NCBI GenBank assembly: GCA_022704145.1
Contig: JAKJGY010000009.1
Coordinates: 1 to 53,072, forward strand
Reading direction: 5' to 3'
Length of the DNA stretch: 53,072 nucleotides
DNA from: Verrucomicrobiota bacterium
GTDB lineage: Bacteria > Verrucomicrobiota > Kiritimatiellia > RFP12 > UBA1067
The first letter of the stretch is position 1. Each line of letters starts with the position of its first letter. This document shows positions 41,791-50,096 of this stretch, piece by piece. A program made the translations under genes and the position numbers. The notes below the pieces were generated by a model. It was not told the DNA's origin and did no database searches. It saw nothing but the letters and a program-made list of their open reading frames with translations.

Positions 41791-43647
41791 TCAGCGCGCG
41801 CCGACCGGGCCGCCGTCGGTCGCCAGTGTGGCGCCCGGCGAGCCCGGGGCGAGTCGGTAGTCGCGCGCGGCGGCGTCCACAAAGCGCGGCTCCGCGAGGG
41901 CCGAGCCCGCGTCCAGGCCGAGTTCGGTCTGGTAGCGCGCGAAGTCGGCCGGGCCGTAGAGAGTCTTGCTGAGCCAGCGGAAGAACGGCCCGCGGGACTG
42001 CCAGTAGAGGTTGTTCTGAAGCGTAAGCCCGCTGCGCCAGTCGTTCTCCATGCGGGTGCAGACCTCGGTGGAGGAGACGAAGAGGTTGTTGCGGATCACG
42101 ACGTCGCGGGTGTCGCAGTCGTTCATATAGAACATCAGGTGCCCGCCGTTCCTGTCCGGACGTTGACTGTGCGCCCAGCCGGAACCCGCGTCCACGCAGG
42201 TGTTGTGCTCGAACACGATGTTGCGGGTGAGGGCCGTCTTCGGGCGGTTCCAGTACTCGAAGGAGTACTCCGCGTTCCAGATGACATTGTGCCGGTAGAG
42301 GATGTTCTCCTGGATCGAGTCGTCGCCCTTGCCTTGGTTGGTGAGCGCCGCGTCGTAGATCTCCCACAGGCGGTTATGTTCGACCAGATGGTCACGGGCG
42401 CCGTTCCAGAACTCGATGCCATTGCCGAAGCGTACGGGGCGGCCGTCCGGGTGGAAGAACTGCAGGCCGCCGCCGATCCAGCTCACGTCGCAGTTGCGGA
42501 TCGTGATGCTGCGCGTGCCGCCGCCGCCGAAGCCGTGCGCCGCGCCGTAACGGAGGGCGAGGCCGTCGTAGGTGAGGTCGTGTCTGCCGCCCTGGTTGAC
42601 GATGTGGCGCGTGAGGGCCAGCTCGACGCTGCGGAAGGCCTCGGCGGGGTTGGTGTCGCAGGCCATCACGACGCGCTTGCCCTCGCGATCATACCAGTAG
42701 TCCAGCGGGGCCTTCAGGTCGTCCGCCGACCATTTTTTGACGCCCCAGCGCTCGCCGTGGTTCAGCACAAGGATGCCGACGTCGTGCGTCAGGGGCTCGC
42801 CCTGCTCGATGCTGGCGCGCCAGATACCGAGGGTGTCGAAGTCGAAGACCGCGCCGGCGGGGATCATGCCGCCAAGGCTGAAGTGCAGGCGCGCGCCTGG
42901 GACTTCCTGCTCGCGCAGCAGGAGGATGTCGAAGGTCTGCCACGCGGGGCCGATCACGCGCGCGCCGACCGCGCCGCGCGCGGCAAGGGTCCACGGCGGG
43001 CTGTTGCGCATCGCCTCGAAGGTCTCCAGGGTGAAGGGGAGTGTGGAGCGCAGCCGGACACGCAGCACCGCGCAGGCGGACTGTTCCAGGAGCTGGGGCC
43101 CCCACACCTGGATCTGGTGGCGTTTCTGGCCGGGGTCGGTACAGGTGAGGCGGTTGAACCAGCGGCCCTCCTCCTGCCAGCGGCCCAGCTTGCCCTGCGC
43201 GCCCTCTTGGAAGGAGGGCGTCCAGTACGAGTCGGTCAGGTCGTTGATCTGGTTGAGAAGCGTGGGCGCGAAGGTCCGCGTGGTCCAGAGGCCGGGTTTC
43301 AGCGGCTGCCAGTCCGCGGGCCGGTCGCGCGCGACCGAACCTTGCAGGAGCGGCTTGGGCCCTTCGCCGTACGCGCTGTAGACGACGCGCGCGCCGTTGG
43401 TGCCGCTCTTGGGCACGAGCTGGCCGCGCCAGAGGCCGCCGCGCCTGAAGAGCACGCGGTCGCCAGGGAGCAGCTCGGCCGCATTGACGCGCTCGAGGCT
43501 CCTCCATGGGCTGGCCTCCGCCGTGCCCGCTGCGCCGTCGTCGCCCGCTGCGCTGTCGACATAATACGTGGCGGCAGCCGTGCGCTCCGCCCCAACCAAA
43601 ACCATGCCAGCCCAAACGGCCAGCGTGACTCTCATGAACCGACTCAT
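41791..43647 (-). CDS. Secreted right-handed beta-helix protein (polysaccharide-lyase-like)
   Basis: This 618-residue secreted protein has a signal peptide (MSRFMRVTLAVWAGMVLVGAERTAAA). It then has the PL-like opening TYYVDSAAGDDGAAGTAEASPWRSLERVNA with GDRVLFRRGGLWRGQL, a form found in DUF1565/pectate-lyase-like proteins. A beta-sandwich insertion of about 150 residues follows. Parallel beta-helix coils carry Asn-rich ladders (ITIRNCDVSWIGGG, LVEHNRLWEIYDAALTNQG, NILYRHNVIWNAEYSFEYWN, VIRNNLFVSSTEVC). The end is the common tail LAPGSPGATL. GAGGAGA precedes the ATG at 43647. It may be a lyase or hydrolase on acidic polysaccharide; no catalytic residues can be assigned. Confidence 0.8.
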   Translation of the reverse strand: MSRFMRVTLAVWAGMVLVGAERTAAATYYVDSAAGDDGAAGTAEASPWRSLERVNAAELLPGDRVLFRRGGLWRGQLVPKSGTNGARVVYSAYGEGPKPLLQGSVARDRPADWQPLKPGLWTTRTFAPTLLNQINDLTDSYWTPSFQEGAQGKLGRWQEEGRWFNRLTCTDPGQKRHQIQVWGPQLLEQSACAVLRVRLRSTLPFTLETFEAMRNSPPWTLAARGAVGARVIGPAWQTFDILLLREQEVPGARLHFSLGGMIPAGAVFDFDTLGIWRASIEQGEPLTHDVGILVLNHGERWGVKKWSADDLKAPLDYWYDREGKRVVMACDTNPAEAFRSVELALTRHIVNQGGRHDLTYDGLALRYGAAHGFGGGGTRSITIRNCDVSWIGGGLQFFHPDGRPVRFGNGIEFWNGARDHLVEHNRLWEIYDAALTNQGKGDDSIQENILYRHNVIWNAEYSFEYWNRPKTALTRNIVFEHNTCVDAGSGWAHSQRPDRNGGHLMFYMNDCDTRDVVIRNNLFVSSTEVCTRMENDWRSGLTLQNNLYWQSRGPFFRWLSKTLYGPADFARYQTELGLDAGSALAEPRFVDAAARDYRLAPGSPGATLATDGGPVGAR

Positions 43648-43960
43648 CTCTTGTCTCCTCTTCTGGTAAGGGTGGCCTGGGGGTGGCGCGTTGCGCCGGC
43701 AGGGCGGTCGCGCCGAGTCCGCCGACCTGAGGGGCGTCGGCGTGGCGGTGACATGGCGGCCGGCTCGGCGAGCCGGGCCTAGGTGCCCGACACCGTTTGG
43801 CAGCACAGGCCTCCGTCCCGTTTCGGATCAGGTCGTTCAGTTGCCTGTGCGCCGTGATCGGGGCGAGCCCGTAGAACAAGGGAGATCGTACAGCATGGCC
43901 ACTGGTGAGTCCACAGCGGAGTTGACGGTTTCTCGGGATTCGTTTACGCTTATTGTCATC
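43648..43960. other. 313-bp gene-free stretch between divergent genes
   Basis: This is the longest stretch without a supported gene. It holds a 7-bp hairpin CCGGCTC-GGC-GAGCCGG near 43762-43778 and the promoter at 43922-43950. An open frame (from 43691, with an ATG at 43895) runs into the zinc-ribbon gene, but its sequence is Arg/Pro-rich and not protein-like. I see nothing else in it. Confidence 0.5.
43922..43950 (+). promoter_or_regulatory. Putative leaderless promoter of the zinc-ribbon membrane protein
   Basis: TTGACG (43922-43927) and TACGCT (43945-43950) are spaced 17 bp apart and are followed by only 10 nt before the ATG at 43961, with no Shine-Dalgarno sequence. The boxes equal those at 19846-19874. 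Confidence 0.55.
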
Positions 43961-44572
43961 ATGAATGTAATCACGTTTACCTGTCCGGGGTGTGCAAAAC
44001 GACTGAAAGTGGACGCCGGCCTTGCAGGCATGGCTGCCCAGTGCCCCAACTGCGGCCTGACGGTCGAGGTGCCGCGTGACGCGACACCGCCGCCGGCGTT
44101 GCCGATGGCAGCGTTGCCGAGGCCTGCGTCGGTCACGGTTTTCGGTATCCTGAACATTGTGTTCGGCGCGCTGGGCCTGCTGTGCGTCTCTTTCATGACG
44201 GTCGGCCTGGCGCTGGGGCAGGGGCTGGATGCGCTGGGCGCATCGGACGGGTATAAGGTCTGGGTGGTCGTGACGTGCGGGGTCGGGTTCCTGGCCACGG
44301 TCTGGCTGCTTGCGCTGGGGATCGGGCTGCTGAACCAGAAGGGTTGGGCGCGTGCGGGCGCGGTGGCCTACGGGTATCTGATGGTCGTGTTCCGGCTGCT
44401 CGATGTGGTTATTACGGTCGTGTGTCTGGCCACCGGCGCGCTCTCGCCGAAATCGGAGATGCTGCCCGGAATGATCGGCGGGCTGGTGGGCAGCTTCATC
44501 CACATGGTCTATCCGATCCTGCTGATCGTGTTCATGACGCGGCCGCGCGCGGTGGCGTCCTGCGTCCGTTAA
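43961..44572 (+). CDS. Zinc-ribbon membrane protein of unknown function
   Basis: The 203-residue protein begins with a zinc ribbon, FTCPGCAKRLKVDAGLAGMAAQCPNCGLTVEVP (two CPxC knuckles, residues about 6-33). A Pro/Ala linker follows, then four hydrophobic helices (VTVFGILNIVFGALGLLCVSF, VWVVVTCGVGFLATVWLLALGIGLL, AGAVAYGYLMVVFRLLDVVITVVCLA, GLVGSFIHMVYPILLIVFMT). The ATG at 43961 starts the ribbon cleanly as MNVITFTCPGC. An upstream ATG at 43895 would add 22 residues across the promoter. Such ribbon-plus-membrane proteins are frequent in PVC bacteria but their role is unknown. It converges on lipA, overlapping its end by about 40 bp. Confidence 0.7.
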   Translation: MNVITFTCPGCAKRLKVDAGLAGMAAQCPNCGLTVEVPRDATPPPALPMAALPRPASVTVFGILNIVFGALGLLCVSFMTVGLALGQGLDALGASDGYKVWVVVTCGVGFLATVWLLALGIGLLNQKGWARAGAVAYGYLMVVFRLLDVVITVVCLATGALSPKSEMLPGMIGGLVGSFIHMVYPILLIVFMTRPRAVASCVR

Positions 44573-45491
44573 GCGCGGCAGGCGCGGCCATGGCCTGCCG
44601 CACAAAGGCGCTCTGGCCGTCCTCGTGGTAGGAGCTGCGGACGAGGGGCGCGCTGGCGACGAAGTCGAAGCCGAGGCGGTAGGCGAGGTCGCGGAGGCCG
44701 TCGAACTCGGCGGGCTCGACATAGCGACTCACCGGCAGGTGGCGGGCGCTGGGCTGGAGGTACTGGCCTGCGAAGAAGATGCGGCATCCCGCGTCGCGCG
44801 CGTCGCGCAAGGTCTGCCCGACCTCCTCGGGCGTCTCGCCGAGGCCGAGCATCAGGCTGGTCTTGACGACGAGGCCTGCTGCGGCGGCGCGACGCAGCAC
44901 GGCCAGTGAGCGGGCGTAGTCCGCCTGCGGGCGGGCTTGCGGGTAGAGGCGCGGCACGGTCTCGAGATTATGGCCGAAGACCTCGGGGTGTGTACGGAGG
45001 ACGGTGTCGAGCGCGGCGGGGTCGCCGCCGAAGTCGGGCACGAGCACCTCGATCAGGGCGTCGGGCACGGCATCGCGGATGGCCGTGACGGTCTCCGCCC
45101 AGAGCGCCGCGCCGCCGTCGGGCAGATCGTCGCGCGTGACGGAGGTGAGGACCACCTCCTTCAGCCCGGCGTCGCGCACGGCCGCTGCGGCGCGGCGCGG
45201 CTCCTGGGGGTCGGGGGGGAGCACCTCGCGCTTATCGACGTTGCAGAACCGGCAGCCGCGCGTGCAGCGGTCGCCGAGGATCAGCAACGTCGCATGCCCG
45301 TGCGACCAGCAGTGTCCGAGGTTGGGGCAGAGGGCCTCCTCGCACACGGTGTGCAGGCTATGGCCGCGCAGGCGCTCCCGAGTGGTTCGGAAGGTGTCGT
45401 TGTGGCCGATCCGGACGCGGATCCAGGGCGGTTTGCCGCCGCAGCCCGGAGCGGGAAGCCTGTCGGTCGCTTGATCTGGGGCACCGTTCAT
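44532..45491 (-). CDS. lipA: Lipoyl synthase
   Basis: LipA is a radical-SAM enzyme that inserts sulfur into octanoyl groups to form lipoyl cofactors. The auxiliary cluster motif is CEEALCPNLGHC (CX4CX5C), the SAM-cluster motif CTRGCRFC (CX3CX2C), and the C-terminal RSSYHEDG supplies the serine ligand. The 319-residue protein from the ATG at 45491 has the normal N-terminus KPPWIRVRIGHNDTFRTTRERLRGHSLHTVCEEA. No Shine-Dalgarno is present; a promoter lies 9 nt upstream. Its product modifies K43 of the E2 encoded 25 kb away. The last 40 bp overlap the convergent zinc-ribbon gene. Confidence 0.96.
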   Translation of the reverse strand: MNGAPDQATDRLPAPGCGGKPPWIRVRIGHNDTFRTTRERLRGHSLHTVCEEALCPNLGHCWSHGHATLLILGDRCTRGCRFCNVDKREVLPPDPQEPRRAAAAVRDAGLKEVVLTSVTRDDLPDGGAALWAETVTAIRDAVPDALIEVLVPDFGGDPAALDTVLRTHPEVFGHNLETVPRLYPQARPQADYARSLAVLRRAAAAGLVVKTSLMLGLGETPEEVGQTLRDARDAGCRIFFAGQYLQPSARHLPVSRYVEPAEFDGLRDLAYRLGFDFVASAPLVRSSYHEDGQSAFVRQAMAAPAALNGRRTPPRAAAS

Positions 45492-45500
45492 ATGAGAGGT

Positions 45501-45529
45501 AGTGTAACGCAAGGGGGTGGAGGCGACAA
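45501..45529 (-). promoter_or_regulatory. Putative leaderless promoter of lipA
   Basis: On the minus strand TTGTCG (45529-45524) and TACACT (45506-45501) are spaced 17 bp apart and lie 9 nt from the ATG at 45491. Confidence 0.55.
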
Positions 45530-45654
45530 GGCCGGGGTCGGACTTGCGGGGGCGCCGGTCGCTTGCTCCGTTTCCGCTCTTCTGCGGGGGGATATGAAAA
45601 AGTGAAAACACTGCCGTAGGCGTGAGTTAGGCGGCGTTACGGTCGGAGGGTGCG

Positions 45655-46092
45655 GTGCTGGTGCGGGTCGGTTCTAACGGAGCGGGCGGGACGGACGGTG
45701 CGGCGCAGCGGCGGTGGCGCCTGCGCATGCTGGCGTTGCATGGGCTGATGCTGGCGGCCCCTCCGGCGCTTCTGGCGGCCCGTGCGGCGTTCCCTTCGGT
45801 GCGGCTGGGGGGGTGCCTGTTCCGTAAGCTGACGGGTGTGGCGTGTCCGGGCTGCGGGATGACGCGTGCGGCGGCCGCGCTGGCGGAGGGCGATCTTGCG
45901 GGTGCGGTCCGGCTGCAGCCGGCCGCGCCGCTGGTGCTGGTCCTCGTGGGCGGGCTGGTCGTGTATCTGCTGGCGGTGCTGTTCGCCGGTGTGAGGGGGT
46001 TGGCCTGGCGGCGCGAGGTGGCGCTGTATACGGGTGTCGAGGCCGCGGCCTGTTTGGCGCTCGCGGCGGGTTGGTTAGTCAGAGGGTTATGA
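45655..46092 (+). CDS. DUF2752 family membrane protein
   Basis: The 145-residue protein has three hydrophobic segments. It carries the DUF2752 signature GGCLFRKLTGVACPGCGMTRAAAALAEGDLAGAVRLQPAA (about residues 51-90), with the conserved CPGCGMTR motif at the membrane face. Function unknown in the family. A GTG start at 45655 has GGAGG 5 nt upstream. The gene for a 55-residue zinc-ribbon peptide follows 34 bp on, and both end at the terminator at 46314-46354. Confidence 0.85.
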   Translation: MLVRVGSNGAGGTDGAAQRRWRLRMLALHGLMLAAPPALLAARAAFPSVRLGGCLFRKLTGVACPGCGMTRAAAALAEGDLAGAVRLQPAAPLVLVLVGGLVVYLLAVLFAGVRGLAWRREVALYTGVEAAACLALAAGWLVRGL

Positions 46093-46126
46093 ATGCGTGT
46101 GAACGGAAACTGAAAGGAGAATGAGT

Positions 46127-46294
46127 ATGGGTATGGTCTCTTGTCCGAAATGTTCGAAGGTGACGACACAGGGCGGGTTCCCGGCCTGGGAGATCCTGGT
46201 GGCGATCTGTTTCTTCCCGCTCGGACTGCTGGCGCTCTTGGCCGGTCGTAAGCCCACGACCTGCATGCACTGCGGCAACACGTGGCAGGCCTAG
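46127..46294 (+). CDS. 55-residue zinc-ribbon single-span membrane protein
   Basis: MGMVSCPKCSKVTTQGGFPA opens the protein, followed by one membrane helix (about residues 22-38, ILVAICFFPLGLLALLAG), and a closing knuckle CMHCGNTWQA. The two CxxC pairs could make one zinc site across a short hairpin in which both ends lie on the same side. AAAGGAGA is 7 nt upstream of the ATG at 46127; a further ATG at 46121 is too close to it. It is below usual length cut-offs but has clear family-like features of small ribbon proteins. Probably cotranscribed with the DUF2752 gene. Confidence 0.8.
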   Translation: MGMVSCPKCSKVTTQGGFPAWEILVAICFFPLGLLALLAGRKPTTCMHCGNTWQA

Positions 46295-46313
46295 GCGATC
46301 CGGCTTGGGTTTG

Positions 46314-46354
46314 GGCGGGGGGAGGGCGAGAAGCCCTTCCCCCGCCTTTTTTTT
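46314..46354 (+). terminator. Rho-independent terminator
   Basis: A 13-bp stem (GGCGGGGGGAGGG with CCCTTCCCCCGCC, one G-U pair), loop CGAGAAG and eight T follow the small zinc-ribbon gene by 19 nt. It is the only textbook intrinsic terminator I find in the window. Confidence 0.93.
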
Positions 46355-46435
46355 GTTGAGGTGTGTGGCTGAGTCCGGCGGTGTCGCCTTGTGCGAGCCG
46401 TGCCCCGCGTCGCAGGGAACGGGCATATTTCGCCC

Positions 46436-46466
46436 TTGGTAAACCGGGGGAGGGTGGGCTATACTC
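46436..46466 (+). promoter_or_regulatory. Possible promoter of the foldase-ksgA pair
   Basis: TATACT (46461-46466) is a good -10; the best -35, TTGGTA (46436-46441), is 19 bp away, longer than ideal. Confidence 0.35.
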
Positions 46467-46520
46467 TTGGGCAACTTTGTGACGGCGGCGGGCGGACAGC
46501 CCGTGAGAAAGGGAGCGGTG

Positions 46521-47510
46521 ATGAAGAGGACGTGCTTGTTGATGTGCGCGGGGGTCTGTGTGGCGGCGTGGGGTTTGGCGGACAATGCCGGCCCGTCGTC
46601 GCAGGCGGTGCTGCTGGACGGGATCGCCGCGTACGTGAATTCCGAGATGATCACGATCGCCGACGTGATGAACGAGGTGCGGCGCGGGCCCTGGGCGGAT
46701 AGTGCGCCGGAGCTGCGTGAGCGGCGTCTGCGCGAGCTGTACCGCGCCACGCTGGACGCGCTGATCGACCGCAAGCTGATCCTGGCCGCGGCGGTGAAGG
46801 CCAAGATGCAGCTCCAGCCGTGGGCGGTGCAGAACCGTGTCCGCGAGATTGTGGCGAACAACTTTGAGGGCGACATGACCAAGCTCCACCAGTTGCTGGC
46901 CGAGCGCAAGATCACGCAGGAGGAGTGGGAGAAGAATCTGGAGGAGGATCTGCTGGTCACGGCGATGCGTTACCAGCAGGTCGAGCGGCGTCTTGTGCCG
47001 ACGCCCAAGGAGGTCCGTGCGGAGTACGAGGCCAACCGGGCGCGTTATCAGACCGAGAACGCGATCGCGGTGAGCCTGATCATCCTGCAGCCGCCGGAGA
47101 AGGAGGGCGGGGAGTCGGTCGAGGTCCGGGCGGCTAAGATTGCGGAGGCGCTCAAAGGCGGCACCCCGTTTGCCGAGCTGGCCAAGACCTACTCGTGCGA
47201 CGCCAAGGCGGCTGAGGGCGGGTCCTGGGGCAAGGTCAATCCTGAGGACGTTTTCCGCAAGGAGATCGTGACGGCGCTGTCCGAGCTGAAGCCGGGCGAG
47301 GTCTCGCCGCTTGTGGTGCTGGGCGAGTATGGCTATATCGTCCGCAAGGACGAGCAGCAGGACTCGCGCACGCTGTCGTTCGCGGAGGCGGTGCCGTACA
47401 TCGAGAGCCGGCTCCGCATGCGTCAGGCCGAGAAGCTCTACAAGGAGTGGATGGAGCGGCTGCGCAGCGAGGCCTACATCAAGGTGTTTGAGCTGCCCAC
47501 CCCCCGTTGA
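46521..47510 (+). CDS. SurA-like periplasmic foldase (PpiC-type peptidyl-prolyl isomerase)
   Basis: The 329-residue protein has a signal peptide (MKRTCLLMCAGVCVAAWGLA). A SurA-N-like helical chaperone region (VLLDGIAAYVNSEMITIADVMNEV..., LRELYRATLDALIDRKLILAAA) is followed by a parvulin domain (about residues 190-285: AVSLIILQPPE, AKIAEALKGGTPFAELAKTYSCDAKAAEGGSWGKV, LKPGEVSPLVVLGEYGYIVRKDE) and a C-terminal helix. SurA proteins chaperone outer-membrane proteins in the periplasm, which fits the DUF481 and other envelope proteins here. AAGGGAG lies before the ATG at 46521. ksgA follows immediately, as surA and ksgA do in enterobacteria (with pdxA between). Confidence 0.88.
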   Translation: MKRTCLLMCAGVCVAAWGLADNAGPSSQAVLLDGIAAYVNSEMITIADVMNEVRRGPWADSAPELRERRLRELYRATLDALIDRKLILAAAVKAKMQLQPWAVQNRVREIVANNFEGDMTKLHQLLAERKITQEEWEKNLEEDLLVTAMRYQQVERRLVPTPKEVRAEYEANRARYQTENAIAVSLIILQPPEKEGGESVEVRAAKIAEALKGGTPFAELAKTYSCDAKAAEGGSWGKVNPEDVFRKEIVTALSELKPGEVSPLVVLGEYGYIVRKDEQQDSRTLSFAEAVPYIESRLRMRQAEKLYKEWMERLRSEAYIKVFELPTPR

Positions 47511-47518
47511 GGCGCCGG

Positions 47519-48382
47519 GTGAACCTGACGTCCCCATCGCAAGTCAAGGCCTGGTGCATCGAGAGCGGGTTCCACCCGAACCGGACGCTGGGCCAGAACT
47601 TTCTGATCGACCGTAACGTGCTAGACGCGATCGTCAGCCTTTCGGGTGTGACGGCGGGGCAGCGTGTGCTGGAGGTCGGCGCGGGGCTGGGCGTGCTGAC
47701 CGAGGCGCTGCTGGCGGCAGGCGCGCAGGTGACGGCGGTCGAGAAGGACGTGCGGCTGGCGGACCGTCTCGCGGGGGCTCTCGGCGAGCCTTCCGCGCTG
47801 CGCGTGCTGGCGGCGGATGCGTTGGAGCTGGATCTTGACGTGCTGCTGGCCGAGCGCTTCGACGCCTGTGTCTCGAACCTGCCCTATTCGGTCGGCACGC
47901 GGATCCTGCTGGAGGTGGCGCGGCACGCGCTGGCGCCGCCGCGCTTCACGGTGCTGGTGCAGACGGAGGTGGCGGAGCGGCTGGCCGCGCCGCCGTCGTG
48001 CGCGGCGCGCGGGCAGGCGGGCGTCTGGCTCCAGCTTGACTACCGGGTGGCGGTGGCCCGGGCGGTTAAGGCGACCTGTTTCTGGCCGCGGCCGGAGGTC
48101 GGGTCTTCGGTGGTCGTGATGGAGCGGCGGCCGTGCCCGCTTCTGCCGTCCGAGCGCGTGTGTTTTTACGAGCTGACGCGGTACGCCTTCATGCATCGCC
48201 GCAAGCAGCTTGGGGCGTCGTTGCGCCAGGCGCCGCAGGGGCTGCTGGGGGTCGGCGAAGTCGGGGTGTTGGCGGCGCTTGGCGCCGCGGGCCTTGAGCC
48301 GCAGTGCCGTGCCGAGCAGGTGACGGACGGGCAGTGGCAGGCGCTGGCGCGCGCCTACGCCGGGCTCACGGCCGGGGGCTGA
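47519..48382 (+). CDS. rsmA/ksgA: 16S rRNA dimethyladenosine transferase
   Basis: KsgA dimethylates A1518 and A1519 of 16S rRNA late in 30S assembly. Motifs: NRTLGQNFLIDRNVLDAIV at the N-terminus, SAM-binding VLEVGAGLGVLTEALL, acidic VTAVEKDVRLADRL, catalytic NLPYSVGTRILLE (NLPY), and the C-terminal RYAFMHRRKQLGASLR, which reads FxxRRKxL as in the family. A GTG at 47519 with GAGG upstream gives the usual N-terminus; a TTG at 47507 overlaps the foldase stop. Translationally coupled to the preceding gene. Converges with the zinc permease gene. Confidence 0.95.
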   Translation: MNLTSPSQVKAWCIESGFHPNRTLGQNFLIDRNVLDAIVSLSGVTAGQRVLEVGAGLGVLTEALLAAGAQVTAVEKDVRLADRLAGALGEPSALRVLAADALELDLDVLLAERFDACVSNLPYSVGTRILLEVARHALAPPRFTVLVQTEVAERLAAPPSCAARGQAGVWLQLDYRVAVARAVKATCFWPRPEVGSSVVVMERRPCPLLPSERVCFYELTRYAFMHRRKQLGASLRQAPQGLLGVGEVGVLAALGAAGLEPQCRAEQVTDGQWQALARAYAGLTAGG

Positions 48383-48405
48383 TGGCGCGCGCGCCTGCGG
48401 CAGGC

Positions 48406-49260
48406 TCAGGCGTGTGCGGCGTGCCGTGCACGCCAGCGCGCGTAGGCGGCGGCGAGCAGGTAGACGATGACGGCCAGCTCGACGATGGTCGCCCCGGGCG
48501 GCAGGTTCGGGCCGTAGCTGAGGGCCAGGCCCGCCACGCTGACGCCCGCTCCGAGCGCGGCGGCGAGGAGCATCATGCGGTCGAGGCGGCGCGTGAGCTG
48601 GCCTGCGGCGGCGGCGGGGAGGGTCAGCAGGGCGATCGCCAGGACGATCCCCGCGACGCGCACGAGCAGCACGACGGTCAGCGCGGTGAGCAGGTGGTAG
48701 AGGGTCTCGTAGACGGCGGTGTTGACGCCGCGCAGGCGGGTCAGCTCCTCGTTGAACGCGACCGCGAGGAAGCGGTTGTAGCAGAGGATCATGACCGTGA
48801 TGATCAGCGTGTTCAGCGCCACCATCCAGAGCAGGTCTGCGCGGGTCACCAGGAGCAGCGAGCCGAACAGGTAGCTCATGAGGTCCTCTTGGAAGCCCGG
48901 CGTGAGCGCGACGAAGGAGACGCCGAGGGCCATGCCGCCGGTCCAGACCGCGCTGAGGACGGTGTCCGGGCGGTGGCGGCCGCGCGCGGTCAGGCGGGCG
49001 AGGAGCAGCGCGACGGCCACGGCGACGAGGAGCGCGCCGCCCATCGGCGAGAGCCAGCCGAACCCGAAGCGGCGCTGGAGCAGGCGCGCGAGGCCGAGGC
49101 CGGCGAGGAGGCAGTGCGAGACCGCGCCTGCAAGGTAGGTGGAGCGCCGGACGACGACGAGGCTGCCGGTCAGGCCGGCGGCGACGGCGGCCAGTGCGGC
49201 GGCGGCGACGGCGTTGACCAGGAAGGGGTAGTCGGCCAGGTCTTGGAAGAAGGTCAGCAT
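48406..49260 (-). CDS. Zinc/manganese ABC transporter permease (ABC-3 family)
   Basis: The 284-residue permease has eight or so hydrophobic segments typical of ZnuB/TroC proteins: FLVNAVAAAALAAVAAGLTGSLVVVRRSTYLAGAVSHCLLAGLGLARLL at the start and a VLLVRVAGIVLAIALLTLPAAAAGQL segment late, the conserved LLxxPAAxA region. It is the last gene of the operon and overlaps the ATP-binding gene by 7 bp. Together with the neighbours it forms a complete ABC importer. Zinc is favoured over manganese by the His-rich loop of the binding protein. Confidence 0.9.
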   Translation of the reverse strand: MLTFFQDLADYPFLVNAVAAAALAAVAAGLTGSLVVVRRSTYLAGAVSHCLLAGLGLARLLQRRFGFGWLSPMGGALLVAVAVALLLARLTARGRHRPDTVLSAVWTGGMALGVSFVALTPGFQEDLMSYLFGSLLLVTRADLLWMVALNTLIITVMILCYNRFLAVAFNEELTRLRGVNTAVYETLYHLLTALTVVLLVRVAGIVLAIALLTLPAAAAGQLTRRLDRMMLLAAALGAGVSVAGLALSYGPNLPPGATIVELAVIVYLLAAAYARWRARHAAHA

Positions 49261-50096
49261 CGGGGTGTTCCGGAGGGCGGGTGCGTGTGTGGGGGGTCGG
49301 CGCAGGCGCAGCCGTGGTGGGGGGCCTTCAGGGCGGCGGTCGGGTCGAGCACGTGGCAGTCGGCGTCATGGCGGATGGCGGTCAGGTGGGCGCCGAAGGC
49401 GGCGGTGAAGGTTTCGGAGGCGACCTCGCCGAGGGCGTGCATGCCAGCCGTATGGTTGACGCACAGCACGTGGGTCGCATGTCCGGTGACGACGCCGAGG
49501 TTATGGGAGACCATCAGTACGGTGACCTCTTCGGTGAGGTCGCGGAAAAGGTCGTACAGGCGGCTGGCGTGTTGGGGGTCGATATTGGCGACCGGCTCGT
49601 CCAGCAGCAGCAGGGCGGAGCCGCCCGCGAGGGCCTGGGCGATCATGACGCGCTGGCGTTCGCCGCCCGAGAGTTCGGTGAAGGAGCGGGGGCCGAAGTG
49701 ATCCAGCCGGACGCGTTCGAGGGCGCGTGCGGCGGCGTCGCGGTCGGCCCGGGAATAGAGGCCGAGGCGGCTCTTGCCTGTCCGCCCCATCAGGACCACC
49801 TCGCGCACGGAGACGGGGAAGCGCGGGTCAAACGGGATCGCCTGCGGCACATAGCCGACGCGGGCGCGGGCTTCGGCCGGGGCGAGGCCGAAGACGCGCA
49901 CGGTGCCGAAGCGTGGGGTCTCGGCGCCGAGCAGCAGTTTGAGAAGGGTGGTCTTGCCGCCTCCGTTAGGCCCGACGATCGCGACGAGTGAGCGTGGGGC
50001 GATCTGGAAGGAGACGTTGTGGAGCACCTCCTGCGTCCCGTACGAGAAGCAGACGTCGCGGACCTCGACCGCCGGCGTGTCGGTTACGGGCTTCAT
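49254..50096 (-). CDS. znuC: Zinc ABC transporter ATP-binding protein with His/Cys tail
   Basis: This 280-residue ABC ATPase has Walker A GPNGGGKTTLLKLL, Q-loop YVPQAIPFD, signature LSGGERQRVMIAQAL, Walker B LLLLDEPVANID and the switch His in VLMVSHNLGVV. The C-terminal 35 or so residues carry HDADCHVL and, after it, HHGCACADPPHTH, a likely metal-binding tail not needed for ATP hydrolysis; it might sense cytosolic zinc. Its start overlaps the znuA stop by 4 bp. Confidence 0.92.
   Translation of the reverse strand: MKPVTDTPAVEVRDVCFSYGTQEVLHNVSFQIAPRSLVAIVGPNGGGKTTLLKLLLGAETPRFGTVRVFGLAPAEARARVGYVPQAIPFDPRFPVSVREVVLMGRTGKSRLGLYSRADRDAAARALERVRLDHFGPRSFTELSGGERQRVMIAQALAGGSALLLLDEPVANIDPQHASRLYDLFRDLTEEVTVLMVSHNLGVVTGHATHVLCVNHTAGMHALGEVASETFTAAFGAHLTAIRHDADCHVLDPTAALKAPHHGCACADPPHTHPPSGTPRC

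Noticed and set aside
43691..43960. N-terminal extension of the zinc-ribbon protein
   Set aside because: The added residues are Arg/Pro-rich and non-conserved in character, and a good promoter lies inside the extension.
48383..48405. GCCTG-CGG-CAGGC hairpin between convergent ksgA and zinc permease genes as a bidirectional terminator
   Set aside because: Only a 5-bp stem and no T-run; too weak to annotate.
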